This document shows positions 1 through 8,038 of a DNA stretch of 40,995 nt, piece after piece. A program made the translations under genes and the position numbers. Each line of letters opens with the position of its first letter. Position 1 is the first letter of the stretch. Under the pieces are notes generated by a model. The model did no database searches. It was not told the origin of the DNA and was given only the letters and a program-made list of their open reading frames with translations. Source of the DNA: Erysipelotrichaceae bacterium (GTDB lineage: Bacteria > Bacillota_I > Bacilli_A > Erysipelotrichales > Erysipelotrichaceae); the NCBI GenBank assembly GCA_012516665.1, contig JAAYWN010000042.1, forward strand, positions 1-40,995, given 5' to 3'.

Positions 1-25
1 TACTGAGAAAAGTAACATATTCCTG

Positions 26-65
26 CATAATAATGGCCTCCAATAGCTTTCATGCCATTATTATG
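26..65. repeat. Inverted repeat, 12-bp arms
   Basis: Arms CATAATAATGGC (26-37) and GCCATTATTATG (54-65) are perfect complements separated by 16 bases. No T-run follows on either strand, so it is not an obvious terminator. It lies in the noncoding left edge of the window, beyond the terminator of the lipoprotein gene. Its function is unknown. Confidence 0.6.
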
Positions 66-80
66 AGGGATGCTTCATTT

Positions 81-108
81 CTGGGTGTACACTAAAGTGT
101 ACACCCAG
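81..108. repeat. Perfect 13-bp-arm palindrome, possible operator
   Basis: CTGGGTGTACACT (81-93) and AGTGTACACCCAG (96-108) are perfect reverse complements with only AA between them. The near-zero spacer and the lack of a T-run fit a dimeric regulator's binding site better than a terminator. Any gene it controls would lie left of the window. The function is inferred only. Confidence 0.6.
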
Positions 109-140
109 GCAATATCAGTCATTTATTTGAACATAGCGAT

Positions 141-174
141 AAAAAATGATAAGGGCATATTGCGATATGCCCTT
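141..174 (-). terminator. Rho-independent terminator of the lipoprotein gene
   Basis: On the minus strand, just after the stop at 183, a perfect 10-bp stem (151-160 with 165-174, 4-base loop) is followed by six Ts (146-141). It ends the transcript right after the lipoprotein gene, so any permease and ATPase partners are not simply co-transcribed immediately downstream. Confidence 0.8.
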
Positions 175-182
175 GCAAGTCA

Positions 183-1187
183 TTAGTTTGATGCAATTGC
201 TGTGTAGTCTGAAGGAACTTCGATGCCTAATTCCTTGCAGATCTTAGCATTGTATTCTTTCTTTGGATTCTTGTAGTATTCAATCTCCATTTTGGAAATA
301 TCTTCTTCACCCTTGAGGATCTTTGCGGCCATCGCGCCTGTTGTTTTGCCTAATTCATAATAGTCGATGGAAAGCGTCGCAATGCCGCATCCAGAGCAGA
401 TACCTTCTTCGCCCGCAATGATCGGTGTTTTTGTTTTAGATGTCACATTGTAGATCGTTTCTGTTGCTGAAGCTGCGGTATTATCCGTTGGAATATACAG
501 TGCATCGCTGCTGGCAGCTGCAGACTGGGCGACCTGTGCAACATCATTGGTATCCGTAAATGGATATGCGGTGACATTCAGTCCTTTTGCTTTCAGATAT
601 TCTGTGACTTTCTGGACCTGATAGACAGAGTTTGGTTCACCAGAACAGTAAAGAATCCCGATGTTCTTCGCATTTGGCAGAAGCTCCGTAAACATATCGA
701 CCTGCTGATCCAGCGGGGCAAGATCGGAAGTGCCGGAAACATTGCCGCCTGCGGTACCATTGAAATTGCTGATGCCAAGAGCTGTACCATATTCAGTAAC
801 AGAAGTGCCCAGGACCGGAATAGATGTTGTCGCGTTCTTAGCAGCCTGCAATGCAGCAGTTGCATTTGCCAGAATCAGATCTGCTTTTTCAGATACAAAA
901 GCATTGGCAATGGTAGAACAGGTCGCTGAATCACCGGATGCATTCTGAATATCAAAGTTTGCATCGGTCAGATCCATTTCAGCTTTCAGTTCATCAACAA
1001 ATCCCTTTGTGGCAGAATCCAATGCTGGATGCTGCACAAGCTGAACAATGCCGATCATGATCTTGGATGTGTCTGTGGAAACAGCGGAAGCGCTGTTAGC
1101 AGCACTGGCTGATGAGCCCCCGACGGTACAGCCTGCCATTGCTAAGGCAAGCAGGGAACCTGTGATGATTCTTGAAAATGTTTTCAT
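183..1187 (-). CDS. ABC transporter substrate-binding lipoprotein (DUF534/TrpX type)
   Basis: This is an extracytoplasmic solute receptor of the COG2984 (ABC_sub_bind) family, which captures a small ligand for an ABC importer; some members bind aromatic amino acids. The N-terminus has a basic start, a hydrophobic stretch and the lipobox LAMAGC, so it should be lipid-anchored. The periplasmic-binding-protein fold is seen in GIVQLVQHPALD, the asparagine/threonine-rich middle, and PIIAGEEGICSGCGIATLSIDYYELG near the C-terminal lobe in two parts. I chose the ATG at 1187, which has AGGGG 8 bases upstream, over an in-frame GTG at 1196 that would overlap that site. No permease or ATPase gene is visible, and a terminator follows directly. 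The ligand cannot be read from sequence. Confidence 0.88.
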   Translation of the reverse strand: MKTFSRIITGSLLALAMAGCTVGGSSASAANSASAVSTDTSKIMIGIVQLVQHPALDSATKGFVDELKAEMDLTDANFDIQNASGDSATCSTIANAFVSEKADLILANATAALQAAKNATTSIPVLGTSVTEYGTALGISNFNGTAGGNVSGTSDLAPLDQQVDMFTELLPNAKNIGILYCSGEPNSVYQVQKVTEYLKAKGLNVTAYPFTDTNDVAQVAQSAAASSDALYIPTDNTAASATETIYNVTSKTKTPIIAGEEGICSGCGIATLSIDYYELGKTTGAMAAKILKGEEDISKMEIEYYKNPKKEYNAKICKELGIEVPSDYTAIASN

Positions 1188-1226
1188 AAATTGCACCCCT
1201 CGTGAAATTGTTTACATTTCTGTTAC

Positions 1227-1255
1227 ATTTTATTTCAATATGACAGATAAATCAA
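1227..1255 (-). promoter_or_regulatory. Sigma-A-type promoter of the lipoprotein gene
   Basis: On the minus strand, TTGATT (1255-1250), a 17-base spacer and TAAAAT (1232-1227) form a good vegetative promoter. The leader carries two near-identical 11-base direct repeats (AAATGTAACAG, AAATGTAAACA) between the -10 and the ribosome-binding site, which could bind a regulator. Confidence 0.6.
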
Positions 1256-1263
1256 TTGCTCAT

Positions 1264-1290
1264 TTGAACTTTTTTATTTTGTGGTAGAAT
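1264..1290 (+). promoter_or_regulatory. Candidate promoter of the alaS T-box leader
   Basis: TTGAAC (1264-1269) and TAGAAT (1285-1290) lie upstream of the T-box leader, diverging from the lipoprotein promoter. The 15-base spacer is shorter than ideal, so the -10 is better supported than the -35. Confidence 0.45.
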
Positions 1291-1304
1291 ATTCAGGTAA
1301 ATCG

Positions 1305-1508
1305 AATTGAAGATAAGTAGTGATCGTACAGCGGTGCAGAGAGAAGACGGACGGTGAAAGTCTTTCCGGAATTGATCATGAAGCTTCTTCATAGAGTGCT
1401 CAATCAGCAACGTTCAGCCTGCGTTAAGGGCAATTAAGGTGCACACGTCAGTGTGAAACAGGATGGTACCGCGTATATAACGTTCCTGATTTATTTGGAA
1501 CGTTTTTT
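1305..1508 (+). promoter_or_regulatory. T-box riboswitch, alanine type, controlling alaS
   Basis: The RNA senses uncharged tRNA-Ala and lets transcription pass into alaS. The conserved T-box core is seen as GGATGGTACCGCG (1461-1473), followed by a terminator stem. Stem I begins at TGAAG (1308-1312), pairing CTTCA (1387-1391). Its specifier loop has AAGTAG opposite TGAAGCTT, and TGATC (1321-1325) pairs with GATCA just inside. AGAGAG and GGTG elements of the distal part are present. The codon in the loop reads GCT (1383-1385), an alanine codon that agrees with the gene. The specifier assignment is by hand folding, so it is less certain than the T-box itself. Confidence 0.92.
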
Positions 1509-1510
1509 AT
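1479..1510 (+). terminator. T-box leader terminator
   Basis: AACGTTCC (1479-1486) pairs with GGAACGTT (1497-1504), followed by a T-run. The 5' arm also belongs to the alternative antiterminator with the T-box bulge, which is how charged tRNA-Ala would shut off alaS. Confidence 0.85.
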
Positions 1511-1529
1511 TGCTCAGGAGGAAATGAAA

Positions 1530-4163
1530 ATGGAAAAGAAATTGACAGGAAATCAGATCCGCAGAATGTTTCTTGATTTCTGGCAGTCCAAGGGATGCAT
1601 GGTAGAACCAGGGGCATCTCTGATCCCGCACAATGATCCAACTTTGCTGTGGATCAATGCCGGTGTATCAGCTTTGAAAAAGTATTTTGATGGCAGTGAG
1701 AAACCTGCATGCAACCGTATATGCAATTCGCAGAAAGCAATTCGGACCAATGATATTGAGAATGTTGGCAGAACAGCACGGCATCATACTTTCTTTGAAA
1801 TGCTCGGCAATTTTTCTATTGGCGATTACTTCAAGACAGAAGCCATCACATGGGCTTGGGAATTTCTGACTTCAAAAGAATGGATCGGTTTTGATCCGGA
1901 AAGACTGTATGTGACCGTATATCCTGAGGATCACGATGCTTATGATACATGGGTCAAAGTAGGTATGATCGAGTCCCATATCAATAAGTCCAGTGATAAC
2001 TTCTGGGAGATTGGCAGAGGTCCGGGCGGACCTGATACAGAGATCTATTATGACCGCGGAGAAAAATATGATCCTAAGCACATCGGAGAAAAACTGTTCT
2101 TTGATGATATGGAGAATGACCGCTATGTTGAGCTCTGGAATATTGTCTTTTCACAGTATGACTGCCGGCCAGGCGAAATGCCGAGATCAGAATATAAAGA
2201 GCTTCCGCAGAAGAACATTGATACAGGCATGGGCTTAGAGAGACTGGTCTGCTTTATTCAGGAAGGTGAAACAAACTTCGATACGGATCTGTTCCTTCCA
2301 ATCATCCATGCCGCAGAGAAATATGCAAAACATACCTATGATGAACCGGAATACAAGATGGCATACCGCGTTGTTGCCGATCATATCCGTACGGTAACTT
2401 TTGCTATTGCGGATGGTGCAATGTTCTCCAATGAAGGACGGGGCTATGTATTAAGAAGAGTCTTAAGAAGGGCTGTGCGCTATGGCATCAAGCTCGGCAT
2501 TGAAGGCAGCTTTATGTATCAGCTGGTGCAGGTCGTGGCAGATAATATGAAAGACTATTATCCTTATATTGAAGAAAAGACAGCACTGATCTCACAGCTG
2601 GTGAAAAATGAGGAAGAATCTTTCCATAAGACTTTGGCAAATGGAGAAGAGCTCCTGTCTGATGCTCTGAAGCAGCATGCAGATACAAAGAAACTGCCGG
2701 GAGGAGTTGTATTTAAACTGTATGATACCTATGGCTATCCGCGGGAACTGACCGAAGAGATTGCTCAGGAAGCAGGCTATTCCATCGATGCAGAAGGTTT
2801 TGAAACTGAAATGAAAGCGCAGAAAGAGCGCGCCAGAGCAGCGCGCGGAAATTGTCAGTCTATGCATGGTCAATCCAAAGATCTGATGGATTTCACGGCA
2901 GCATCTGAATTTACGGGATATACTGATTCACATTCTTCCGGCAAGGTGATCGGTCTCTTTAAGGATGGCGTCAAGGTAGATGAACTTTCTGATGAAGGAG
3001 ATGTTATTCTGTCAGAGACATGCTTCTATGCAGAAAGCGGCGGTCAGTGTGCCGATACAGGAAAACTTTGGAATGATTCTTTTAAGGCTGATGTCAGCGA
3101 TGTGCAGAAGGCACCGCATAAGCAGCCTCTGCATCATATTGAAAATGTGGAGGGGATCCTGCATATCGGCGATACCGTCGAAGGGGAATACAATTATGCA
3201 GACCGGCAGGCAACAAGGGCAAACCATTCCTCTCTGCATCTGCTGCAGGCTGCTTTAAAGCAGGTACTGGGAAATCATATTGCGCAGGCAGGTTCTTACA
3301 ACTGTCCTGCTTACGGAAGATTTGATTTTACGCATTTTGAAAAGCCAAGTGAGGAACAGCTGAGGAAAGTTGAGCGGATCGTCAACGAAAAGATCAACGA
3401 AGATCTCAGCATTGATACAGAAGTCCTGCCAATTGAAGAAGCGAAGAAAACTGGCGCGACAGCTCTGTTCGATGAAAAATACGGTGATTTTGTCAGAGTT
3501 GTCTCGATGGGAAAATTCTCGAAGGAATTCTGCGGCGGAACGCACGCATCCAACACTGGAGATCTAGGCTCTTTCCGCATCATTTCTGAAGAATCGGTTG
3601 GATCTGGCATTCGCAGAATCACTTGTGAAACTAAAATGCAGGCATACGATTCCTTTAAGAACGAGGAAGAATATCTCAATGAGACAGCAGCACTGCTCAA
3701 GATGAAGAACTGGGAAGGCCTGAAAGAAAGAATTGAAAAGTTGCAGGAAGAAAATGCAGATCTGCAGAAACAGGTGAATGAAGCCCGTCAGAAAGCTATG
3801 AGCGCAGATGCGGACTCTGTTATTTCACAGGCAGCAGAGATGAACGGATTAAATGTACTGATCTTAAAGCTGAAAGATCAGGACAACAGTGAATTGAAGA
3901 ACTATGCTGAAACACTGCGCAACAAAATGAGCAGCGGCATTGTATTTATTTCCAATGAGGCCAATGGAACGGTGACATTTGTATGCGCGGCTTCGAAAGA
4001 AGCTATTGCGCAGGGCAGAAAAGCTGGAGACATCGTCAAGGCGGCTGCGCAGATCTGCGGCGGCAATGGCGGCGGACGTCCGGATATGGCTCAGGCAGGC
4101 GGAAAAGATACGGCAAAAATTGATGAAGCACTTGCTTCCGTCAGAATGAAATTAGCAGCATAA
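1530..4163 (+). CDS. alaS: Alanine-tRNA ligase
   Basis: Charges tRNA-Ala with alanine and edits mischarged Ser/Gly-tRNA-Ala in the cytosol. At 877 residues it is full length. The class II core is seen in HTFFEMLGNFSIGDYFK (motif 2 region) and GMGLERL (motif 3). The editing site is intact: HSSLH (H566, H570) and CGGTH (C668, H672). The C-Ala domain ends with GGGRPDMAQAGG. I place the start at the ATG at 1530, 8 bases after AGGAGG (1516-1521); the upstream in-frame ATG at 1524 is only 2 bases from that site. Expression is under the alanine T-box. It heads the usual Bacillota order alaS-ireB-ruvX-yrzB, but a terminator separates it from ireB. Confidence 0.98.
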   Translation: MEKKLTGNQIRRMFLDFWQSKGCMVEPGASLIPHNDPTLLWINAGVSALKKYFDGSEKPACNRICNSQKAIRTNDIENVGRTARHHTFFEMLGNFSIGDYFKTEAITWAWEFLTSKEWIGFDPERLYVTVYPEDHDAYDTWVKVGMIESHINKSSDNFWEIGRGPGGPDTEIYYDRGEKYDPKHIGEKLFFDDMENDRYVELWNIVFSQYDCRPGEMPRSEYKELPQKNIDTGMGLERLVCFIQEGETNFDTDLFLPIIHAAEKYAKHTYDEPEYKMAYRVVADHIRTVTFAIADGAMFSNEGRGYVLRRVLRRAVRYGIKLGIEGSFMYQLVQVVADNMKDYYPYIEEKTALISQLVKNEEESFHKTLANGEELLSDALKQHADTKKLPGGVVFKLYDTYGYPRELTEEIAQEAGYSIDAEGFETEMKAQKERARAARGNCQSMHGQSKDLMDFTAASEFTGYTDSHSSGKVIGLFKDGVKVDELSDEGDVILSETCFYAESGGQCADTGKLWNDSFKADVSDVQKAPHKQPLHHIENVEGILHIGDTVEGEYNYADRQATRANHSSLHLLQAALKQVLGNHIAQAGSYNCPAYGRFDFTHFEKPSEEQLRKVERIVNEKINEDLSIDTEVLPIEEAKKTGATALFDEKYGDFVRVVSMGKFSKEFCGGTHASNTGDLGSFRIISEESVGSGIRRITCETKMQAYDSFKNEEEYLNETAALLKMKNWEGLKERIEKLQEENADLQKQVNEARQKAMSADADSVISQAAEMNGLNVLILKLKDQDNSELKNYAETLRNKMSSGIVFISNEANGTVTFVCAASKEAIAQGRKAGDIVKAAAQICGGNGGGRPDMAQAGGKDTAKIDEALASVRMKLAA

Positions 4164-4164
4164 A

Positions 4165-4190
4165 AGAAGAGAGCGAAAGCTCTTTTTCTT
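4165..4190 (+). terminator. Terminator after alaS
   Basis: AGAGC-GAAA-GCTCT with a U-rich 3' side (4170-4190) forms a stable GNRA-capped hairpin just after the alaS stop. A and G residues upstream can extend the stem by pairing with the T-run. Confidence 0.7.
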
Positions 4191-4276
4191 CGCAAAATAT
4201 GAGTCTTTTCCTATACAATTATCACCAGAAGGAATAAAATAAATATAGTTAGAATCATTAACTGGGAGGCAGAGAT

Positions 4277-4546
4277 ATGAACACAAATCATGACGCGACA
4301 GAAACTGTAAGCTTTAATGCAGAGGAAGTCAGAAGAGAGAATATACATGAAGTATTAAAACATGTAGAGACTGCTCTGAATGAAAGAGGGTATAATGCTA
4401 TCAATCAGCTGGCAGGGTATCTAATCTCAAATGATCCAGCTTATATTTCTTCTCATAACAATGCCAGAAGTATTATTCAGTCGGTAGAAAGACATGAGAT
4501 CATTGAGGAATTGGTCAGATTCTACCTAGAGGAACATAAGCAATGA
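4277..4546 (+). CDS. ireB: IreB family regulatory phosphoprotein (UPF0297)
   Basis: This 89-residue protein matches the IreB/YrzL family. In Enterococcus faecalis IreB is a small dimeric protein phosphorylated on N-terminal threonines by the PASTA kinase IreK, and it influences cephalosporin resistance. The family signature [20 protein letters not shown] is clear, and the N-terminus carries the TETVSF sequence with Thr8 and Thr10 as likely phosphosites. A GGGAGG site precedes the ATG. Its stop overlaps the ruvX start by 4 bases, the conserved arrangement. No kinase gene is in this window. Confidence 0.93.
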   Translation: MNTNHDATETVSFNAEEVRRENIHEVLKHVETALNERGYNAINQLAGYLISNDPAYISSHNNARSIIQSVERHEIIEELVRFYLEEHKQ

Positions 4547-4962
4547 AAAAATACCTCGGGCTCGACCTCGGAAGTGTAACATGCGGGGTAAGCTGGAGTG
4601 ATACTGGATTTATTGCCGGTACAGTGAAAACGATCCGTTTTCAGCCGGATGATTATGATTCTGCTTTAGATCAGATCCTGATGCTGTGCAGAGAAATGAA
4701 TCCTGATCAGATTGTACTTGGATTGCCGCTGCTTGAAAATGGCGATGCTGCGGAAAGAGCACAGATCTGTATGGAATTCGGGAAACAGCTGGAGCAGGAA
4801 GCGGGAATTCCTGTTTTTCTGCAGGATGAAAGAAATACAACACAGGAGTCTGAAGCAATCATGCTGGATCTGGATATTTCGCGAAAGCATAGGAAAAAGA
4901 AGATTGATCAGTTGGCTGCCGTTGCAATCCTGCAGCGTTATTTAGATACACAGGTAAAATAA
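4543..4962 (+). CDS. ruvX: RuvX/YqgF pre-16S rRNA nuclease, RNase H fold
   Basis: This is a small RNase H-like nuclease, implicated in trimming the 5' end of 16S rRNA and formerly called a putative Holliday junction resolvase. The first acidic site is in [13 protein letters not shown] (DLGS), followed by [11 protein letters not shown], the DERNTT motif and the final [15 protein letters not shown], as in the family. Length 139 is normal. The ATGA overlap with ireB suggests coupled translation. Confidence 0.96.
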   Translation: MKKYLGLDLGSVTCGVSWSDTGFIAGTVKTIRFQPDDYDSALDQILMLCREMNPDQIVLGLPLLENGDAAERAQICMEFGKQLEQEAGIPVFLQDERNTTQESEAIMLDLDISRKHRKKKIDQLAAVAILQRYLDTQVK

Positions 4963-4987
4963 AGGCGCTTTTATACGCCTTTTGTTT
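4961..4987 (+). terminator. Weak hairpin between ruvX and the DUF1292 gene
   Basis: AAAGGCG (4961-4967) pairs with CGCCTTT (4976-4982) around an 8-base loop, followed by TGTTT. The stem overlaps the ruvX stop. It may attenuate rather than stop transcription, since the next gene lacks an obvious promoter of its own. Confidence 0.45.
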
Positions 4988-5002
4988 AGGGGAGAATATT
5001 TC

Positions 5003-5257
5003 ATGGAAGAGAACAATCGCATGATGATCACTGATGAAAGCGGTCAGGAAAGAGAAGTTGAGATCATTCTTACATTTGATGATGAAAAAGGACAGAGCTT
5101 TGTTCTGTTTCAGGATCCGCAGGATGCTGAAGGCACAGTCTTTGCATACTCTTATGATGAAGATGGAAATATGAACGAAGTAATTGATGAGACGGAATGG
5201 AACATGTGCCAGGAAGTTCTTGGCGCATTTATGGATGAGGAAAATGATGATGAGTGA
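5003..5257 (+). CDS. DUF1292 (YrzB) family protein
   Basis: An acidic 84-residue protein of the DUF1292 family found next to ruvX across Bacillota; its function is unknown. The family pattern of short beta strands is seen: VEIILTFDDEKGQSFVLF and VFAYSYDEDGNMNEVIDETEW. The ATG at 5003 has AGGGGAG 8 bases upstream; an in-frame TTG further upstream would run through that site and is rejected. Its last codons overlap the start of mltG. Confidence 0.88.
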   Translation: MEENNRMMITDESGQEREVEIILTFDDEKGQSFVLFQDPQDAEGTVFAYSYDEDGNMNEVIDETEWNMCQEVLGAFMDEENDDE

Positions 5258-6371
5258 AGAAGATACTGAAAAGACTGACGTCATACAGCCTCAGCATCGC
5301 TATTATAAAAGAAAACCGCGATGGGGCCGGATCATTGCACTGATCATTGTTCTTATCGCCGTGATTATTGGCTTTATCTGCCTTCATATTCATAACAGTC
5401 TGCAGCCAATCCAGAAAAATGAGGAGAAGGTCGTCTTTACTGTTGCGGATAATTCGAGCAGCAAGCAGGTGATTGAATCATTGGCTTCACAGGGAATCAT
5501 AAAAGATGGCACGACGGCATATTATTATGCACGGCTTTTTGAAATGACAAATTTTAAAGCAGGCAATTTTGAATTAGATAAAAGCTGGACTTTGGATCAG
5601 ATCTTCGAAACACTGAGCGATAATTCTTCTGCTTCGGCAAATTCCGGCAAGGTGACGATTGTTGAAGGAGATTGGGCAAAAGATTGTGCGGCAAAGTTTG
5701 CAGAAGTGACAAATGTCAAAGCCGCTGATCTGATCGCATTGTGGTCAAACGAAGAATGGATTGAAAGTGAAATGCCGAAATATCCTTTCCTGACCGAAGA
5801 AATGTTTGGCAGCAATGTCCGGATCTACCTCGAAGGATATCTGGCACCGGAAACATATATTGTCAGCAAAGAAACAACGGCTGAAGAGATCACTGAAAAA
5901 GTGCTGGATCAAACTCTGGCAGTCTATAAAAAGAATCAGACAAAGATCGAGGCAAGCAAGCTGAGTATTCATCAGATCTACACACTGGCATCTATTGTTC
6001 AGTATGAAGGCGGAGGAGACTTGGAGACATTGAAGAATATCTCATCAGTATTCTATAATCGTCTGAATATCGATATGCCGCTGCAGTCATCTGTGACAGT
6101 ATGCTATGCGATAGACTTTGATAAGCAGGTGGATAAATGGCAGGCATGTGAAGTGAACAGTGAGTTTGACTCACCGTACAATACTTATAAATATACAGGT
6201 CTTCCGCCAGGCGCAATTGAAAATGCGGGCACATCTGCGATGGAAGCTGTACTGAATCCTAACGATACAAATTATCTTTACTTTATGGCCGAAGTGAAGA
6301 CAGGCAATGTCTATTATGCTTCTACATATGAAGAGCATATGAAGAATATTGCCGATCATCCGAATAACTGA
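5247..6371 (+). CDS. mltG: Endolytic murein transglycosylase MltG
   Basis: MltG cleaves nascent glycan strands at the outer membrane face and limits peptidoglycan strand length. A cytoplasmic basic stretch is followed by one transmembrane helix (about residues 29-46), then an extracellular YceG domain. Family motifs EGYLAPETY, ASIVQYEG, VFYNRL and TGLPPGAIENAG are present. The glutamate in QYEG (about residue 254) aligns with catalytic Glu218 of the E. coli enzyme; the preceding family glutamate is Gln here. Three ATGs in tandem (5244, 5247, 5250) precede SEEDTEK; the exact one is uncertain. All overlap the DUF1292 gene, so reinitiation or coupling is likely. Confidence 0.95.
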   Translation: MMSEEDTEKTDVIQPQHRYYKRKPRWGRIIALIIVLIAVIIGFICLHIHNSLQPIQKNEEKVVFTVADNSSSKQVIESLASQGIIKDGTTAYYYARLFEMTNFKAGNFELDKSWTLDQIFETLSDNSSASANSGKVTIVEGDWAKDCAAKFAEVTNVKAADLIALWSNEEWIESEMPKYPFLTEEMFGSNVRIYLEGYLAPETYIVSKETTAEEITEKVLDQTLAVYKKNQTKIEASKLSIHQIYTLASIVQYEGGGDLETLKNISSVFYNRLNIDMPLQSSVTVCYAIDFDKQVDKWQACEVNSEFDSPYNTYKYTGLPPGAIENAGTSAMEAVLNPNDTNYLYFMAEVKTGNVYYASTYEEHMKNIADHPNN

Positions 6372-6844
6372 TGCAGGAATCTTCCTGTGGATATCTGATC
6401 AAAGATGGTATGTGGCTGATGCTTCTAAGGAACAGGAAGCAGAATGATGTGAATAAAGGCAGATGGATCGGTGTCGGCGGCAAGCTGGAACCAGGTGAAT
6501 CCATGCTGCAGTGCATGCATCGGGAGATCTTTGAAGAGACTGGACTGAACGCTCTTTCGCTTGAACTGCGAGGAATTATCTATTTTACATACACAGATCA
6601 TGATCCCGAAAAAATCTATGTTTATACCTGTGATTCATTTGAAGGCAATTTGAAGGAATGCAATGAAGGGACTCTGCAGTGGATCAAAGAAGAGCAGATC
6701 TTATCGCTGCATCTTTGGGATGGAGATAGGATCTTCTTAGAAAGGATCTTAGAAGGAGATCATACAACATTCTGCTATCAGCTGTCCTATGATACAGAAG
6801 GTACATTGATTAAAGCAGAAGAAAAGGAGATTGAAAATAAATGA
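6371..6844 (+). CDS. NUDIX hydrolase, MutT/8-oxo-dGTP diphosphatase-like
   Basis: The 157-residue protein has a complete Nudix box, GGKLEPGESMLQCMHREIFE followed by ETGL, matching GX5EX7REUXEEXGU. It resembles the MutT-type 8-oxo-dGTP diphosphatases of Bacillota that sanitize the nucleotide pool, but substrate cannot be settled from the box alone. The start overlaps the mltG stop (TGATG), and the end overlaps udk by 4 bases. Its insertion between mltG and udk replaces the methyltransferase and U32 peptidase genes found there in Bacillus. Confidence 0.9.
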   Translation: MQESSCGYLIKDGMWLMLLRNRKQNDVNKGRWIGVGGKLEPGESMLQCMHREIFEETGLNALSLELRGIIYFTYTDHDPEKIYVYTCDSFEGNLKECNEGTLQWIKEEQILSLHLWDGDRIFLERILEGDHTTFCYQLSYDTEGTLIKAEEKEIENK

Positions 6845-7473
6845 GCAAACCATTGATCATCGGTATCGCCGGCGGTACGGCTTCAGGAAAAACGTCGATT
6901 TCGCGGCATATCAAAGAGACGTATTCTGATGTTACTTCAGTATTGATCATCCGTCAGGATGACTATTATAAAGATCAATCTGATCGGCCGATGGAAGAAA
7001 GGATCAAGACGAACTATGATCATCCGGATGCCTTCGACAATGATCTTCTGCTGGCACAGATCGATGATCTGATCCATGGACAGTCCATTGAAAAACCGAC
7101 ATATGATTTTTTACATCATACTAGAAGCGATATTACAGAAACATGCTATCCATGTGATGTATTGATCTTGGAGGGATTGTTCGTACTGGAAGATCCAAGG
7201 ATCCGAGAGATCCTTGATGTCAAAGTGTTTGTGGATACGGCCGCAGATATACGTTTTATCCGCCGTTTGCTGCGCGATGTGCAGGAAAGAGGACGTACAA
7301 TGGATTCGGTAGTCACGCAGTATACCAATACCGTCCGCCCAATGCATGAATCATTTATTGAACCGTCAAAACGCTATGCGGATATCATTATTCCTGAAGG
7401 CGGCGAGAACAAGGTCGCAATCGACCTTTTAACAACAAAAATCAGTAGCATCATTCATCGTGAAATGATATAA
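6841..7473 (+). CDS. udk: Uridine kinase
   Basis: Phosphorylates uridine and cytidine for pyrimidine salvage. The P-loop GGTASGKTS lies near residue 10, followed by the DDYYKD lid/substrate segment, the DHPDAFD motif and VLILEGLFVL. The 210-residue length is typical. An AAAGGAG site lies about 10 bases upstream of the ATG, which overlaps the preceding NUDIX gene. udk followed directly by greA is a conserved pair in Bacillota. Confidence 0.96.
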   Translation: MSKPLIIGIAGGTASGKTSISRHIKETYSDVTSVLIIRQDDYYKDQSDRPMEERIKTNYDHPDAFDNDLLLAQIDDLIHGQSIEKPTYDFLHHTRSDITETCYPCDVLILEGLFVLEDPRIREILDVKVFVDTAADIRFIRRLLRDVQERGRTMDSVVTQYTNTVRPMHESFIEPSKRYADIIIPEGGENKVAIDLLTTKISSIIHREMI

Positions 7474-7498
7474 TTGCACACGTAAAGGAGTTAATATA

Positions 7499-7978
7499 AT
7501 GTCTGAAACAAATGTACTGTATGTAACCGAAGAGGGACTTAAGAAGTTACAGGATGAATATGATAGCCTTGTCCATGTTGTCAGAGAAGAGGTAAAGGCA
7601 GAACTTGCTGAAGCTCGTTCACAGGGCGATCTGTCTGAGAATGCAGATTATGATGCCGCTAGAGAAAAGCAGTCAGAAGTTGAGTCGCGTATTGCAGAGC
7701 TTGAGAATATGCTGCAGGCTGGACATTACGAGATCATCAAAACGAAGAAGAGCGGCAAGAAAGCTGTTCATATTGGATCGACGGTTGAGCTTGAATTCCT
7801 GGATACTAAAGAAAAAGCAAAGTATACGATCGTAGGTTCTACCGAAGCTGATCCGCTGAATGGAAAAATCTCCAACGAGACACAGCTGGCTCAGGCAATG
7901 CTTGATGCTAGAGTTGGTCAGGAAGTTGAAGTAAATGCAAAGAAGCCGTATAAAGTTGTAATCATCGATATTAAGTAA
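7499..7978 (+). CDS. greA: Transcription elongation factor GreA
   Basis: GreA binds the RNA polymerase secondary channel and stimulates cleavage of backtracked transcripts. The N-terminal coiled coil carries the tip acidic region and GDLSENADYDAA, and the C-terminal FKBP-like domain contains the expected VEVNAKKPYKVVIIDI end. The 159-residue length is standard. AAAGGAG lies 8 bases upstream of the ATG. It is the last gene before a strong terminator. Confidence 0.97.
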   Translation: MSETNVLYVTEEGLKKLQDEYDSLVHVVREEVKAELAEARSQGDLSENADYDAAREKQSEVESRIAELENMLQAGHYEIIKTKKSGKKAVHIGSTVELEFLDTKEKAKYTIVGSTEADPLNGKISNETQLAQAMLDARVGQEVEVNAKKPYKVVIIDIK

Positions 7979-8008
7979 TCTCAGATAAAATCTGAGATTT
8001 TTTTTTAC
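7977..8008 (+). terminator. Strong terminator after greA
   Basis: AATCTCAGA (7977-7985) pairs with TCTGAGATT (7991-7999), followed by a run of nine or more Ts. The stem begins within the greA stop codon. Confidence 0.92.
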
Positions 8009-8038
8009 TTCTGTGTACATAAAGGCAGGAGGGAATCT

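Noticed and set aside
5940-6010. Possible loss of the MltG catalytic glutamate (Gln in ASIVQYEG)
   Set aside because: The Gln replaces the first family glutamate; the second, which aligns with E. coli Glu218, is present.
5597-6359. Several minus-strand frames of 60-80 residues
   Set aside because: All lie antisense to mltG, with no ribosome-binding site or family similarity.
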